64,000 nt of DNA, taken from positions 62,001 to 126,000 of the forward strand of contig NZ_JABXGD010000005.1 in NCBI RefSeq assembly GCF_022627955.1. The letters are read 5' to 3'. The translations under genes were made by a program, and so were the position numbers. This DNA is from Microbacterium sp. C5A9 (GTDB lineage: Bacteria > Actinomycetota > Actinomycetes > Actinomycetales > Microbacteriaceae). The notes under the pieces are model-generated. The model had not been told where the DNA came from. It worked only from the letters and a program-made list of their open reading frames with translations, and searched no databases. Shown here piece by piece: positions 39,840 to 49,685 of the stretch (the first letter of the stretch is position 1; each line of letters begins with the position of its first letter).

Positions 39840-42377
39840 ATGCATCCCTCTCGCCCCCTCACCCGCTCGCGGGGCGCAGCCTTCGCCGGCGTCGCGCTCA
39901 CGGCAGCGCTGCTCGCCGCGCCGATCGCCGCGAGCGCCCAGGTCGTGGACCCCGCGCCGACGGCCGGCGACGTGACCGCCGCGGCCGCCGGCTCGTCGTT
40001 CTCGCTGCCCGGCGGCAGTCTCGTCGCGGGCGTCACGGTCGACATCGCATACGAGACCGACGCGGCCGACCCGAAGAACTGGATCGGCTTCTACCGCGAC
40101 GGCGAGGTGCCGGGCGGCGAGGGCGACCTGTCGGCCTCGTGGGCGTATGCGCCCGAGGCATCCGGCTCCGTCTCGGTCGCCGCGCCGACCACGCCGGGCA
40201 CGTACACGGTGTGGTTCCTGGCGAGAGACGGCTACGAGCCGCTCGCCGACAGCCAGACCGTCGCCGTGACCGGGGGTGCGGCCGAGCTGACGCCCGGCGA
40301 CCCCGAGGCATCCGTCGACATCGATCCCGTCGGCACCGACCTCAGCACCGACGGCGTGCTGCTGCGTGAGGGCTTCGCCGACGGCCTGCCCGCCGGCTGG
40401 TCGGTCGACACCGCGGACGCGGTCGATGCCGTCGCCGACTATCACGGCTGGGTGCCCACGACGCGAGCCGAATGGACGGCCGACGTCGACGAGATGCGCG
40501 GGCGCTTCGCCCGCCCCCTCGCCGGGTTCCTCGTGGCCGACGCCCAGCAGTCCGGTGCGGCTCCGTTCTCGTCGACCCTCACCAGCGCCCCCGTCGACGT
40601 CGAGTTCCTCCGCTCGCTGCGGCTGTCGTTCGACAGTCACTACCGCGGTGCGGCCGGGCAGACCGGCGTGGTGCGGGCGAGCTTCGACGGAGGGGAGTGG
40701 ACCGAGGTGCTGCGCCTCGACTCCGCATCCGTCGCCGACGGCTACGACCCCCTGCAGCTCAACTACATGCAGGACATCGCGGTCGACGTGCCGTCGGATG
40801 CGGCGCAGGTGCGCTTCCAGTGGCAGCTCGACGCCCCGGGCGAGGACTCGCGGTACTGGGCGATCGACTCGGTCGCGGTGCATCAGGGCGAGCTCGTCGA
40901 CGACGAGACACCGACGCGGCTGTGGACGGTGTCCGACATCCAGGGGCACCCTCATGACTTCGAGCACGGACTCAACGATCTGAGCACCCTCGCGCCCGAC
41001 CCCGCCGGACTGCTCATCGTCGGCGACCTCGTGAACTCGGGCACCGAGACCGAATGGCGCGAGATCTACGACGTCATGGACAACACCGTCGGCATCCGGC
41101 CCGACACCACCGTCTCGTCGATCGGCAACCACGAGCGATACGCGAGCGGCGGCTTCGCGGCGAACTTCGAGCGGTTCCTCGCCTTCGCCGAGCGCGACAC
41201 CGCCTACGGCGAGTATGTGCTGCGCGGGGCGGGCGGCGACGTCCCCGTGATCACCGTCGGCCAGGAGATCAGCGGACCTTCCGACGTCGCGATGACCGAC
41301 GAGCAGGTCGAGTTCCTCGAGGAGCGCCTCGCCTACTGGACGGCTCAGGGATCGCAGGTGATCGTCAACACGCACTTCCCGCTCGGCGACACCGTCTCGG
41401 CGTCGTGGATCCCGTGGTACCACGACCACCACCTCATGAACGATCGTCTGACGAGCATCCTCGGCAACTACCCGAACGCGGTCGTGTTCAGCGGCCACAC
41501 GCACTACCCGGCATCGCTCGGCGACTGGGCGGTGCAGCGCCGCACGGCCGACGGCCACCCCGACGGCTTTTGGGCCGTCAACACGGTGGCGATGCACGTC
41601 GGCTGGGAGGCTCGCGGCGAGAACACCGACGGCATCAGCGAGGTCACGATCGGCGACGTGAACAACGGGCTCGTCGTCGAATCGTACGGCGACCGACTCG
41701 TGGTCAGGGCGTACGACTTCTTCACCGATCAGCAGATCCGTGAGGTGACGATCCGCAACCCGCTCGCACCCTACGCGGCCGATGTCGTTCCCGCCGAGGA
41801 ACGGCCCGCGGACTACAGCGCCGTCGACGCCGAGCTGCGGCGCGTGCCGGCTGACCTCGAGAGGTTCACCGCCGAGAGCGTCGAGGCGCTGAACCGAGCG
41901 ATCGCCGCCGTCGAGCGCGACCTGACCGCGGCGGATCAGGCCGAGGTCGACGCGATGGCCGCGGCGCTGCGCACGGCGATCGACGGACTCGTCCCCGTGG
42001 ACGAGACCCCGGGAGCCGATGCCGACGCGGATGGCGGTGCGGACGGCGGTGCGGACGGCGGCGCGGACGGCGGCGCTGACGGCGGTGCTGGGACTGGTGC
42101 GGATGGCGGTGCTGGTGCTGGTGCTGGTGCGGATGGTGGTGCTGGTGCTGGGGCTGAAGGCAGCGCCGGTGCTGGTGAGGGGTCTGACGGTGGTGCGGCT
42201 GCCGGCGCGGGTCAGGGCGGCGGGTCCGACGACGTGGTCGCGGATCCCGACCGTGACCGTGACGACCTGGCCGCGACGGGCGTCGACCCGGGCATCGCCT
42301 GGATCGTGGCACTGGTCATGATCGGGCTGGGCGGCGGCCTGGTCGCGCTGCGTCGCATCCGCGCGCGGAGGTCATGA
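39840..42377 (+). CDS. LAATG-anchored secreted metallophosphoesterase
   Basis: An 845-residue surface protein. The signal peptide spans residues 1-33 (AAPIAASAQ). A beta-rich region lies at ~40-155, and a lectin/CBM-like jelly roll at ~170-340 (REGFADGLPAGWSVD, YWAIDSVAVHQGE). The calcineurin-like phosphoesterase domain is at ~355-640, with metal motifs SDIQGHPHD, GDLVNSGTETEW, GNHE, VNTHFPL and GHTHYP. A FIVAR-like helical segment leads to a Gly/Ala/Asp tail of 65-70 residues, LAATG, a hydrophobic helix and RRIRARRS. ATG 39840 is supported by GGAAGG 12 nt upstream. It likely releases phosphate or cleaves a phosphodiester outside the cell, anchored by class E sortase. Confidence 0.9.
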   Translation: MHPSRPLTRSRGAAFAGVALTAALLAAPIAASAQVVDPAPTAGDVTAAAAGSSFSLPGGSLVAGVTVDIAYETDAADPKNWIGFYRDGEVPGGEGDLSASWAYAPEASGSVSVAAPTTPGTYTVWFLARDGYEPLADSQTVAVTGGAAELTPGDPEASVDIDPVGTDLSTDGVLLREGFADGLPAGWSVDTADAVDAVADYHGWVPTTRAEWTADVDEMRGRFARPLAGFLVADAQQSGAAPFSSTLTSAPVDVEFLRSLRLSFDSHYRGAAGQTGVVRASFDGGEWTEVLRLDSASVADGYDPLQLNYMQDIAVDVPSDAAQVRFQWQLDAPGEDSRYWAIDSVAVHQGELVDDETPTRLWTVSDIQGHPHDFEHGLNDLSTLAPDPAGLLIVGDLVNSGTETEWREIYDVMDNTVGIRPDTTVSSIGNHERYASGGFAANFERFLAFAERDTAYGEYVLRGAGGDVPVITVGQEISGPSDVAMTDEQVEFLEERLAYWTAQGSQVIVNTHFPLGDTVSASWIPWYHDHHLMNDRLTSILGNYPNAVVFSGHTHYPASLGDWAVQRRTADGHPDGFWAVNTVAMHVGWEARGENTDGISEVTIGDVNNGLVVESYGDRLVVRAYDFFTDQQIREVTIRNPLAPYAADVVPAEERPADYSAVDAELRRVPADLERFTAESVEALNRAIAAVERDLTAADQAEVDAMAAALRTAIDGLVPVDETPGADADADGGADGGADGGADGGADGGAGTGADGGAGAGAGADGGAGAGAEGSAGAGEGSDGGAAAGAGQGGGSDDVVADPDRDRDDLAATGVDPGIAWIVALVMIGLGGGLVALRRIRARRS
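42016..42222 (+). repeat. GGCGGTGCGGACGGCGGT-type microsatellite in the cell-wall linker
   Basis: Imperfect 12-bp units encode ADGGADGG, then decay into GAGAGADGG and GAGEGSDGG. It spans the wall-crossing linker just before LAATG, so length changes would alter how far the enzyme reaches. Confidence 0.75.
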
Positions 42378-42394
42378 TCGCGCCGCGCTGACAC

Positions 42395-42454
42395 GGAGAT
42401 CTCGCGCAGCGAAGGACCGCATCCCGGATTCCCCCTTCGCCGCGCGAGATCTCC
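42395..42454. terminator. Bidirectional terminator between metallophosphoesterase and lhr genes
   Basis: GGAGATCTCGCGC (42395-42407) pairs with 42442-42454, and an inner GCGAAGG/CCTTCGC stem extends it after one mismatch each side. This gives about 20 bp of paired stem with a short loop, placed 8-17 bp from the ends of two convergent genes. Confidence 0.88.
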
Positions 42455-42462
42455 TTCGTGCG

Positions 42463-45400
42463 TCAGATCGTCTTGCGCAGCGTGTATCCGCGGGGCGTCG
42501 CGACGAATCCCGCCTCCTGCAGGGCGAGCGCGAGTTCGGTGCCGTAGACGCCGTCGCCGTTCACCTTCTCGACCGTGAGCGTGTCGAGCCGGCGGGCCCT
42601 GGCGGTCGTGGCGAGGTCGGTGGCAGCCGCTTTCAGGATGTCGGTGTCGTCGGTGAAGCACAGCACCGTGCGGCCCCCGCGTTCGAGGTAGAGCACCAGG
42701 GATCCGTCGACGAGGACGACCAGGCCGCCCGCCTTGCGTCCCGGACGGTGCGAGACCTCCTCGCGTCGCGGCCACCCGAGCGCGGCGCCGTAGGGGTTCG
42801 CCGGGTCGGTCGCGGCGAGGGTCACGGCGTCGCGCGGGGGCGGGTCGGCCAGACCCGCGAAGGTGCGCAGCCGATCGACCGTGGCGGAGGCCGCGAACTG
42901 CGCGGCACCGAGCTTCTCGATCACGTAGCCGCGACGGCAGTGCCCGGCCTCTTCGAAGCCCGCGAGCACGCGATACGCCTGCGCGAAGCCGCCAGGCACC
43001 CCCTCGGCCTGCACGGCACCGCGTGTCACGACGCCGTATCGGTCGAGCAGCAGTCCCGCGGTCACGGTCGCGCGGCGCGCGGCCTCCGTCTCCGCCGTCG
43101 GCAGCAGCGACCACCGGCCGCCGACCGACGTCGGCCGCGGTGCGGTGCGGGTGAGCGACATTCCGCGATATGTGCGAGCGCGCGGGGCACGCCGGGTCAC
43201 TCGGTGCGCCTGGGATCCGCCGGCGAGCAGCGACCGGATCGGCGCGAACGTGTCGTTCGTCACCCTGCCCGCCCAGGTGAGAGACCAGAGGGCCTCGAGC
43301 ACGGACTGCTCGTTCTCGGCTCCGGCCATCTCCTTGAGCTGCGAGGCGAAGTACGCGCCTCCGGCGTCGAGCGCGCCGAGCACCCGCGCCTCGAGCGAGT
43401 CGTCGGCGATCTCGTCGTCGGGCTCCGGCAGCGTGAAGGGAGCGAGATCGGCGGGATGCAGCGACACCCATCCGTCGCGGCCCGGCAGCGTGCCGTGCCC
43501 CGACCAGATGACCTCGCCGGCCGCGGTGAGCTCGTCGAGCAGCGCGGGGGAGTAGTCGCGGACGCGCGAGGGCAGCACGAGAGACTCCCAGGCGCTCGCG
43601 GGAATGGGGACGCCGGCGAACTGCTCGATCACCGTGAGGACGCCGTCGAGCCCTTCGAGCGGACGGCTGAGGTGCTGCCATTCCGGCAGGAAGCGCGCGT
43701 ACGCCTCCGGCGACACCGGTTCGACGCTGCCCCGGATCGCGGCGAGCGATCGCATGCGCAGACGTCGCAGCACCTCGGTGTCGCACCACTCGGTCTCGTT
43801 CGCCGCCCCCGAGGCCTCCGGCAGGAAGTATCCGCTGGTCAGGCGCCCGGAGTGCTCCAGCCGCTGCAGCGTGTGCCGTGCGACCGCCGCGCCGAGGCCG
43901 AACCGCGCCGCGACGGCATCCGTCGTGAAGGGTCCGTGGGTGCGGGCGTACCGCGCCACGAGGTCGCCGAGCGGGTCGGCGAGGGGCTCGAGGAAGGCGA
44001 CGGGGATGCCGGTGGGCAACGCCGCTCCCAGCGCATCGCGCAACCGGCCGGCGTCTTCGATCGCGGCGATGCGGGTGGTCCCCGCGATCGTGACGGGGAT
44101 GGCTCGACGCGCGGCCACGAGCGCATCGAGATGCGCGGCGGCGGTCCCGGTGTCGGGGTAGAGCCGCTGGTCGATCTCGGCCGCGTCCATCGGCCCGAGC
44201 ATTCGCAGCAGGTCGGCGACACCCTCGAGGCCGCGCGCGTGCCGCTCGGGGTCGAGCCGCTGCGCCTCGCGTTCGAACTGCGCGATGACGGCCGGGTCGA
44301 GCAGCTCGCGCAGCTCGACCGTGCCGAGCAGCTCCCCGAGCAGGGCGGGGTCGACGGAGAGTGCCGCGGCCCTGCGCTCGGCGAGCGGCGAGTCGCCCTC
44401 GTACATGAACGCGCCCACATAGCCGAACAGCAGGTCGCGCGCATACGGCGAGGGCTGCGAAGGCTGGGTCTCGACGAGTCGGATGCGCCGGTCGGCGATC
44501 GACGTCGCGAGCCGCCGCAGCGACGGCAGGTCGTAGACGTCCTGCAGCACCTCGCGCAGGGTCTCGAGGATCACGGGGAAGGTCGGATGCCGTCGAGCCA
44601 CCTCGAGCAGCTGCGCCGAGCGCTGGCGCTGCTGCCACAGCGGCGTGCGCCGGTTCGGGTTCGTGCGCGGCATCAGCAGCGCCCTGGCCGCGCATTCGCG
44701 GAACCGGGAGGCGAAGAGAGCGGACCCGCCGACCTCCTGCGTCACGAGCTGCTCGAGCTCGTCGGGATCGAAGACGAACAGCTCGGCGCCGGGCGGCTCG
44801 GCCTCGGCATCCGGGATGCGCACGATGATGCCGTCGTCGCTCGCGACCGCCGATCCCTCGACGCCGAGGCGCTCGCGGATGCGCGCGTTGATCGCCAGCG
44901 CCCACGGCGCGTGCACCTTCATGCCGTAGGGCGAGTGCAGGATGACGCGCCAGTCGCCGACCTCGTCGCGTCCGCGTTCGACCGTGAGCGTGCGATCGGT
45001 GGGCAGGGTGCCTGTCGCCTCGCGCTGTTCGGTGAGATGCGCCATGAGGTTCGATCGGGCCTGTTCGTCGAGGCCGGCCTCGATGAGTCGCTGCGCGGCC
45101 TTCTCGGGCGTCGCGGCGGCCACCTCGCGCGAGAACCGCCCGAGGGCCTCGCCCAGCTCGAACGGGCGGCCGATGCCGTCGCCGTGCCAGAACGGCACCT
45201 TGCCCGGCTGCCCGTATGCCGGGATGACATTGACCCGGTCATGCGTGATCTCGGCGATCCGCCAGCTCGTGGTGCCGAGTGTGAACACGTCGCCGACACG
45301 CGACTCGTAGACCATCTCCTCGTCGAGCTCGCCCACGCGGGCGCCGGTCGACTCGCCCGCCACGAACACGCCGAACAGCCCGCGATCGGGGATCGTGCCG

Positions 45401-47052
45401 CCGCTCGTGACGGCGATGCGCTGCGCACCGGGGCGGCCGGTCAGCGTGCCGGCATCTCTGTCCCACACCAGACGGGGGCGCAGCTCGGCGAACTCGTCGG
45501 AGGGGAAGCGGCCGGCGAGCAGATCGAGGGTCGCCTCGTAGGCCGAGCGCGGAAGCGACTGGAAGGGCGCCGACCGGCGGACCGTCTCGAACCACTCCTC
45601 GACGCTGATCGCCCCGAGCGCGCTGGCGGCGACGGTCTGCTGCGCGAGGATGTCGAGCGGGTTGCGCGGCACCTGGATCGCCTCGATCTTGCCGGCCAGC
45701 ATCCGCTCCGTGACGATCGCGGTGTGCAGCACGTCGCCGCGGTGCTTGGGGAACAGCGCCGCCCGGCTGATCTCGCCGACCTGGTGTCCGGCACGGCCGA
45801 CGCGCTGCAGACCCGATGCCGCAGAGGGCGGCGCCTCGACCTGGATCACGAGGTCGACCGCGCCCATGTCGATGCCGAGCTCGAGGCTGCTCGTCGCCAC
45901 GACGCAGCGCAGCACGCCGGACTTCAGCTCCTCTTCGACCTGCGCGCGCTGCTCCTTCGACACCGAGCCGTGATGCGCCTTGGCGAGCACGGGATCGGCA
46001 CCGGCCGTCGCACCCGCCTGCGCCATCATCGCCGCGGGAACGCTGCTCTCGGGAAGCGCGAGACCCAGGCGCTCGGAGTAGATCTCGTTGAGGCGTCCGG
46101 TGAGGCGCTCGGCGAGTCGCCGCGAGTTCGAGAAGACGATCGTGGAGCTGTTCTGCAGGATGCGGTCGACGATCGCCTCTTCGACGTGCGGCCAGACCGA
46201 ACCCGTGACCTCGGTGTACTCGGCGTCGACCGCATCGCCGGACACGGCGGAGGCGCCGGGCGGAGGGGGCGGATTCGTCATGTCGTCCATCGGGACGACG
46301 ACGCCGAGCTCGAAGGTCTTGGATGCGGGAGGGGCGACGATCTCGACCGGTGCCGCGCCGCCGAGGAATCGGGCGACCTCGTCGATCGGCCGCACCGTGG
46401 CCGACAGGCCGATGCGCTGAGCCGGTTCGTCATGCCCGTGGGTGCGGCGCAGCGCGTCGAGGCGCTCGAGGCTCACCGCGAGGTGGGCGCCCCGCTTGGT
46501 CGCGGCGACCGCGTGCACCTCGTCGATGATGACCGTGTGCACGTCGCGCAGCGTCTCGCCGGCGCGGCTCGTGAGCATCAGGTACAGCGACTCGGGGGTC
46601 GTGATGAGGATGTCGGGCGGGTCGGAGACGAGCTTGCGGCGATCGCTCGAGGTCGTGTCGCCCGAGCGCACGCCCACGGTCACGGACGGGGCATCGACGC
46701 CCAGGCGGCGCGCGGACTGGCCGATGCCGATCAGCGGGGAGCGCAGGTTGCGCTCGACGTCGACGCCGAGCGCCTTCAACGGCGAGATGTAGAGGATGCG
46801 GGTGCGCGAGGCGTCCTTCGCCCGTTCGGCGCCCTTCTGCGCGGTGCTCTCGCTGCGCTCGCGGAACACGCTGTCGATCGCCCAGAGGAACGCCGAGAGG
46901 GTTTTGCCCGAGCCGGTCGGGGCGACGACGAGCGCGTGCTTGCCCGCGGAGATCGCGTTCCACGCACCCGCCTGGGCGGGGGTGGGCGCGGGAAACGCAC
47001 CCCGGAACCAGTCCTGTGTGGCAGGGGTGAAGCGGTCGAGCACGTCGCTCAT
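42463..47052 (-). CDS. lhr: Lhr-type ATP-dependent DNA helicase
   Basis: A 1529-residue superfamily-2 helicase of the full-length Lhr (extended core plus C-terminal) type, a DNA-repair helicase in mycobacteria. Motif I is VVAPTGSGKT (Lys50), motif II is IIDEVHAV, motif III is GLSATVRP, and motif VI is QRVGRAGHQ. The Lhr-specific winged-helix/DEAD-associated region is present in the second half. The start at 47052 follows GGAGGG immediately, which is too close to be ideal; an in-frame ATG at 47112 would add 20 residues. It is divergent from a DUF6157 gene. Confidence 0.93.
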   Translation of the reverse strand: MSDVLDRFTPATQDWFRGAFPAPTPAQAGAWNAISAGKHALVVAPTGSGKTLSAFLWAIDSVFRERSESTAQKGAERAKDASRTRILYISPLKALGVDVERNLRSPLIGIGQSARRLGVDAPSVTVGVRSGDTTSSDRRKLVSDPPDILITTPESLYLMLTSRAGETLRDVHTVIIDEVHAVAATKRGAHLAVSLERLDALRRTHGHDEPAQRIGLSATVRPIDEVARFLGGAAPVEIVAPPASKTFELGVVVPMDDMTNPPPPPGASAVSGDAVDAEYTEVTGSVWPHVEEAIVDRILQNSSTIVFSNSRRLAERLTGRLNEIYSERLGLALPESSVPAAMMAQAGATAGADPVLAKAHHGSVSKEQRAQVEEELKSGVLRCVVATSSLELGIDMGAVDLVIQVEAPPSAASGLQRVGRAGHQVGEISRAALFPKHRGDVLHTAIVTERMLAGKIEAIQVPRNPLDILAQQTVAASALGAISVEEWFETVRRSAPFQSLPRSAYEATLDLLAGRFPSDEFAELRPRLVWDRDAGTLTGRPGAQRIAVTSGGTIPDRGLFGVFVAGESTGARVGELDEEMVYESRVGDVFTLGTTSWRIAEITHDRVNVIPAYGQPGKVPFWHGDGIGRPFELGEALGRFSREVAAATPEKAAQRLIEAGLDEQARSNLMAHLTEQREATGTLPTDRTLTVERGRDEVGDWRVILHSPYGMKVHAPWALAINARIRERLGVEGSAVASDDGIIVRIPDAEAEPPGAELFVFDPDELEQLVTQEVGGSALFASRFRECAARALLMPRTNPNRRTPLWQQRQRSAQLLEVARRHPTFPVILETLREVLQDVYDLPSLRRLATSIADRRIRLVETQPSQPSPYARDLLFGYVGAFMYEGDSPLAERRAAALSVDPALLGELLGTVELRELLDPAVIAQFEREAQRLDPERHARGLEGVADLLRMLGPMDAAEIDQRLYPDTGTAAAHLDALVAARRAIPVTIAGTTRIAAIEDAGRLRDALGAALPTGIPVAFLEPLADPLGDLVARYARTHGPFTTDAVAARFGLGAAVARHTLQRLEHSGRLTSGYFLPEASGAANETEWCDTEVLRRLRMRSLAAIRGSVEPVSPEAYARFLPEWQHLSRPLEGLDGVLTVIEQFAGVPIPASAWESLVLPSRVRDYSPALLDELTAAGEVIWSGHGTLPGRDGWVSLHPADLAPFTLPEPDDEIADDSLEARVLGALDAGGAYFASQLKEMAGAENEQSVLEALWSLTWAGRVTNDTFAPIRSLLAGGSQAHRVTRRAPRARTYRGMSLTRTAPRPTSVGGRWSLLPTAETEAARRATVTAGLLLDRYGVVTRGAVQAEGVPGGFAQAYRVLAGFEEAGHCRRGYVIEKLGAAQFAASATVDRLRTFAGLADPPPRDAVTLAATDPANPYGAALGWPRREEVSHRPGRKAGGLVVLVDGSLVLYLERGGRTVLCFTDDTDILKAAATDLATTARARRLDTLTVEKVNGDGVYGTELALALQEAGFVATPRGYTLRKTI

Positions 47053-47121
47053 CCCTCCATCATCACCCGTGCCACCGACATCGGGGTCGCCATTGTCCGA
47101 GGGGGAGGGCATGCTGTACGC

Positions 47122-47532
47122 ATGGCGTCGCACACCACGAACTATGCGAGCACCTTCATCGAGGTGGCCGAGGACTGCCCGGTCGATCATGCCGAAGAGC
47201 CGCCCGCCGGGGAGAAGCCGACGATCGCCGCTCTGCACCATCGGCTGATCGCGGAAGAGCCGTATGCGCGCACCTCCGACGACGTGATCTTCGCGACCCA
47301 TGCGCTGCGGCACGGGCTCGACCCCGACGACACCGCGGCGCGCGAGGAGTTCTTCTCGAAGGGGCAGCCCTGCCTGCGCTCCTCGCCGCTGGGCAAGCGC
47401 TACGGCTGGGGCATCGCGCACGACGCCGAGGGGAGGGTCGCCCTCGTGCCTCGCGACTCGGAGGAGTACGCGCTGCTCGCCGCAGACCCCGCGATCAGCC
47501 ACACCCGGGCGATGCGGAGCCGGCGGGCCTGA
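47122..47532 (+). CDS. DUF6157 family protein
   Basis: A 136-residue protein I recognise as DUF6157-like (TTNYASTFIEVAEDCPVDHAEEPP..., PTIAALHHRLIAEEPYARTSDDVIFATHA). It has one Cys pair (CPVD and QPCLRSSPLGKRYGWG) and an Arg/Ser-rich end. It is cytosolic, with no known activity. ATG 47122 matches the family start. It is only 9 bp from the alternative Lhr start, so the two promoters must be tightly packed. Confidence 0.78.
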   Translation: MASHTTNYASTFIEVAEDCPVDHAEEPPAGEKPTIAALHHRLIAEEPYARTSDDVIFATHALRHGLDPDDTAAREEFFSKGQPCLRSSPLGKRYGWGIAHDAEGRVALVPRDSEEYALLAADPAISHTRAMRSRRA

Positions 47533-47620
47533 CGTCGCACCGCGATCGGGGTCATCCTCAGGTACGACACCGGGCGGAAAGGGGGCTTCCAGGCCGACGC
47601 GACGGACAGCGGGCCGATTT

Positions 47621-47626
47621 TAGCGT
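47621..47626 (+). promoter_or_regulatory. Leaderless -10 box (TAGCGT) of the DUF998-like gene
   Basis: TAGCGT ends 6 nt before ATG 47633. Confidence 0.6.
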
Positions 47627-47632
47627 CGCAGT

Positions 47633-48388
47633 ATGCCCTTCACCGAGACCCCTCCCCGCTCCTTCCCCTCCGCATCCGTCGTCGCCCGAGCAGCCGCCGC
47701 CCTCATCGGGAGCGTGCTGGTCGGGGTGGCGCTCGCACTCATCTGGCTCGCCCGTCTGAGCACCGACAGGGTCCTCTACGTGAGCGGCCTCGGGGCCGAC
47801 GGCGAGCCGACGGCCGGTGCTTTCGAGATCGCCCTCGTCCTGCTCGCCCTGGGCGGGTTCTGCGTCGCGGCGGCGGCACGCGGGCTGCGAGCGACCGCTC
47901 CCGTGCTCAGGGCGTGGACGCCCGCCCTGTCGATCGTGATCGCCTCGGCGCTGTTCCTGCTCGCATCTCAGGTGCCCTGCACCGCGGGATGTCCGCTGCC
48001 TGTGGGTGACACCTTCAGCTGGCAGGACCTCGTGCACACCACGGCCGCGGTGCTCGCCTTCGCCCTCGCCGCGGTCGCGATGCTGCAGACGTCGTTCGTC
48101 GACGGTCGTCGGGTGCTGCGCACGCTGTCACTCGGCGCCGGCATCTCCACGGCGGTCGTCGCCGCCGCCGGAGGACTCCTCTCCCTCTTGCGATTCCGCA
48201 CCGACGTCGGAAGCATCCTCGAACTCGTCGCCACCACGATCGGGATGGGCTGGCTCATGATCCTCGGATTCGCGATCTCGCACGCGTCGGCGCTCGACGC
48301 CGCTCAGGAGCAGCACGGCGTCGTCAGGAAGGAGAGGGGAGCGGACCGGATCCGCTCCGCTCGTCATCCCCTCGTCTTCGCACGCTGA
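47633..48388 (+). CDS. DUF998-like integral membrane protein
   Basis: A 251-residue membrane protein with about six hydrophobic helices (25-47, 67-85, 95-112, 130-150, 160-180, 197-215), consistent with DUF998. A short extracytoplasmic loop carries CTAGCPLPVGDTFSWQDLVHTT, with two Cys and a conserved-looking His-Thr-Thr. No enzymatic motif is visible. It is followed 25 bp later by a two-component pair with its own leaderless promoter. Confidence 0.72.
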   Translation: MPFTETPPRSFPSASVVARAAAALIGSVLVGVALALIWLARLSTDRVLYVSGLGADGEPTAGAFEIALVLLALGGFCVAAAARGLRATAPVLRAWTPALSIVIASALFLLASQVPCTAGCPLPVGDTFSWQDLVHTTAAVLAFALAAVAMLQTSFVDGRRVLRTLSLGAGISTAVVAAAGGLLSLLRFRTDVGSILELVATTIGMGWLMILGFAISHASALDAAQEQHGVVRKERGADRIRSARHPLVFAR

Positions 48389-48401
48389 CCGGCGCGATGC
48401 G

Positions 48402-48407
48402 TAGAGT
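48402..48407 (+). promoter_or_regulatory. Leaderless -10 box (TAGAGT) of the second kinase gene
   Basis: TAGAGT ends 6 nt before ATG 48414. Confidence 0.6.
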
Positions 48408-48413
48408 CGTGGC

Positions 48414-49685
48414 ATGCCAGAGTCACCGCCCGCGTCCGAGGTGACGGCCGAGCTCCCGCGTCCGGCGGGAGCGGTCCGCCGCTTCTGGAGCGGTCATCCC
48501 CGGCTGGGTGACGGAGTCGTGGCGGGCGCCTACCTGATCATCGGCACGTTCCTGGCGGTGCTCACGCCGCTGTCGTCGGGTGTCTGGACTCCGAGCGTCG
48601 ACATCGTGTTCCCGGTCATCGGCACCGTCGTCGGAGCCGTGGCGCTGCTGTTCCGTCGGCACCGGCCCTGGGGCGCGGTGGCGGTGTTCGCGGCCCTCTC
48701 GGTCGCCTCGGCCTGTGTCGGGGTCGTGCCCGAGCCGTTGGGCGGGGCGCTCGCTCTCTACGCCGTCTTCGTGTACCGATCCAACCGCAGCGGCTGGATC
48801 GCCTTCGGTGTCCTGGCACTCATCACCGTGCTGGTCATCCCCCTCGCGGACTCTCTGCTGCGCGACCGTGCATTCGCTCTTCTCGCCCCGATCGACGCGA
48901 TCTCGCTCGTCGTCCTGCTGATCGCCGCGCTGCTCGGGATCACGGTCGGCGATCGGAGGCGCTACATCGGCGCGATCCTCGACCGCGCGAATCAGCTCGC
49001 TCGGGAGCGCGATCAGCAGGCGCGGCTGGCCACGCTGGCCGAACGAGCGCGCATCACGCGCGAGATCCACGACGTCGTCGCGCACAGCCTGTCCGTGATG
49101 GTGTCGCTGGCCGACGGGGCCGGCGCGCTCGCAGAGAAGGACCCGCAGCGGTCGCGGAGCGCGATCGGCGAGATCGGCGATGTCGGCAGGCAGTCACTCG
49201 TCGAGATGCGCCAGCTGCTCGGCGCGCTCGGCGACGACCCGGACTCCGGCGATGAAACCGATCCGCTCCGACCGAACCCGGGTCTGCAGGAGATCCCGGC
49301 GCTCGTTGCGACCTTCCGTGCGGCCGGGCTGCCGGTGTCGGTGCGCACCCTCGGATCTCCGCCCGTCTCACCCGCCCTCCAGAATGCGATCCATCGGATC
49401 GTGCAGGAGGCCCTCACCAATGCCCTCCGCTATGCGAGAGAGCCCCGCGAGGTCCTGGTCACTCTCGACTTCGACGGCGCCGGAGTCGTGATCGACGTGA
49501 CGGATGACGGGCAGCCGGGCCCCCGCCCCGTGTCGGTCGGCACAGGGCGGGGACTCATCGGCATCCGTGAACGCGTGCGGCTGTACGAGGGCAGCGTCGA
49601 TGCGGGGAGGATGCCGGGCGGCGGATGGCGCGTGCACGCCGTGATCCCCGGGCAGCACGCCCCCGACCAGGAGGAACAGCGATGA
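48414..49685 (+). CDS. Sensor histidine kinase (DesK/NarX-like, HisKA_3)
   Basis: A 423-residue sensor kinase with five or six hydrophobic helices between residues 33 and 180, then HisKA_3 with His219 (RITREIHDVVAHSLSVMV) and an HATPase domain (N-box VQEALTNALRYAREP; G-box GTGRGLIGIRERV). The linker DDPDSGDETDPLRPNPG is acidic. The short extracytoplasmic loops point to membrane or envelope sensing. The stop overlaps the response-regulator ATG (ATGA). Confidence 0.93.
   Translation: MPESPPASEVTAELPRPAGAVRRFWSGHPRLGDGVVAGAYLIIGTFLAVLTPLSSGVWTPSVDIVFPVIGTVVGAVALLFRRHRPWGAVAVFAALSVASACVGVVPEPLGGALALYAVFVYRSNRSGWIAFGVLALITVLVIPLADSLLRDRAFALLAPIDAISLVVLLIAALLGITVGDRRRYIGAILDRANQLARERDQQARLATLAERARITREIHDVVAHSLSVMVSLADGAGALAEKDPQRSRSAIGEIGDVGRQSLVEMRQLLGALGDDPDSGDETDPLRPNPGLQEIPALVATFRAAGLPVSVRTLGSPPVSPALQNAIHRIVQEALTNALRYAREPREVLVTLDFDGAGVVIDVTDDGQPGPRPVSVGTGRGLIGIRERVRLYEGSVDAGRMPGGGWRVHAVIPGQHAPDQEEQR

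Noticed and set aside
38646..41597. 983-codon minus-strand frame opposite the GntR and phosphoesterase genes
   Set aside because: Antisense of genes with clear domain motifs; no domain of its own.
42748..47121. Very long plus-strand reading frame opposite the helicase gene
   Set aside because: It is the antisense of Lhr, rich in Arg/Gly/Ala as expected from a high-GC shadow; only its last 136 codons (from 47122) look like a real protein.
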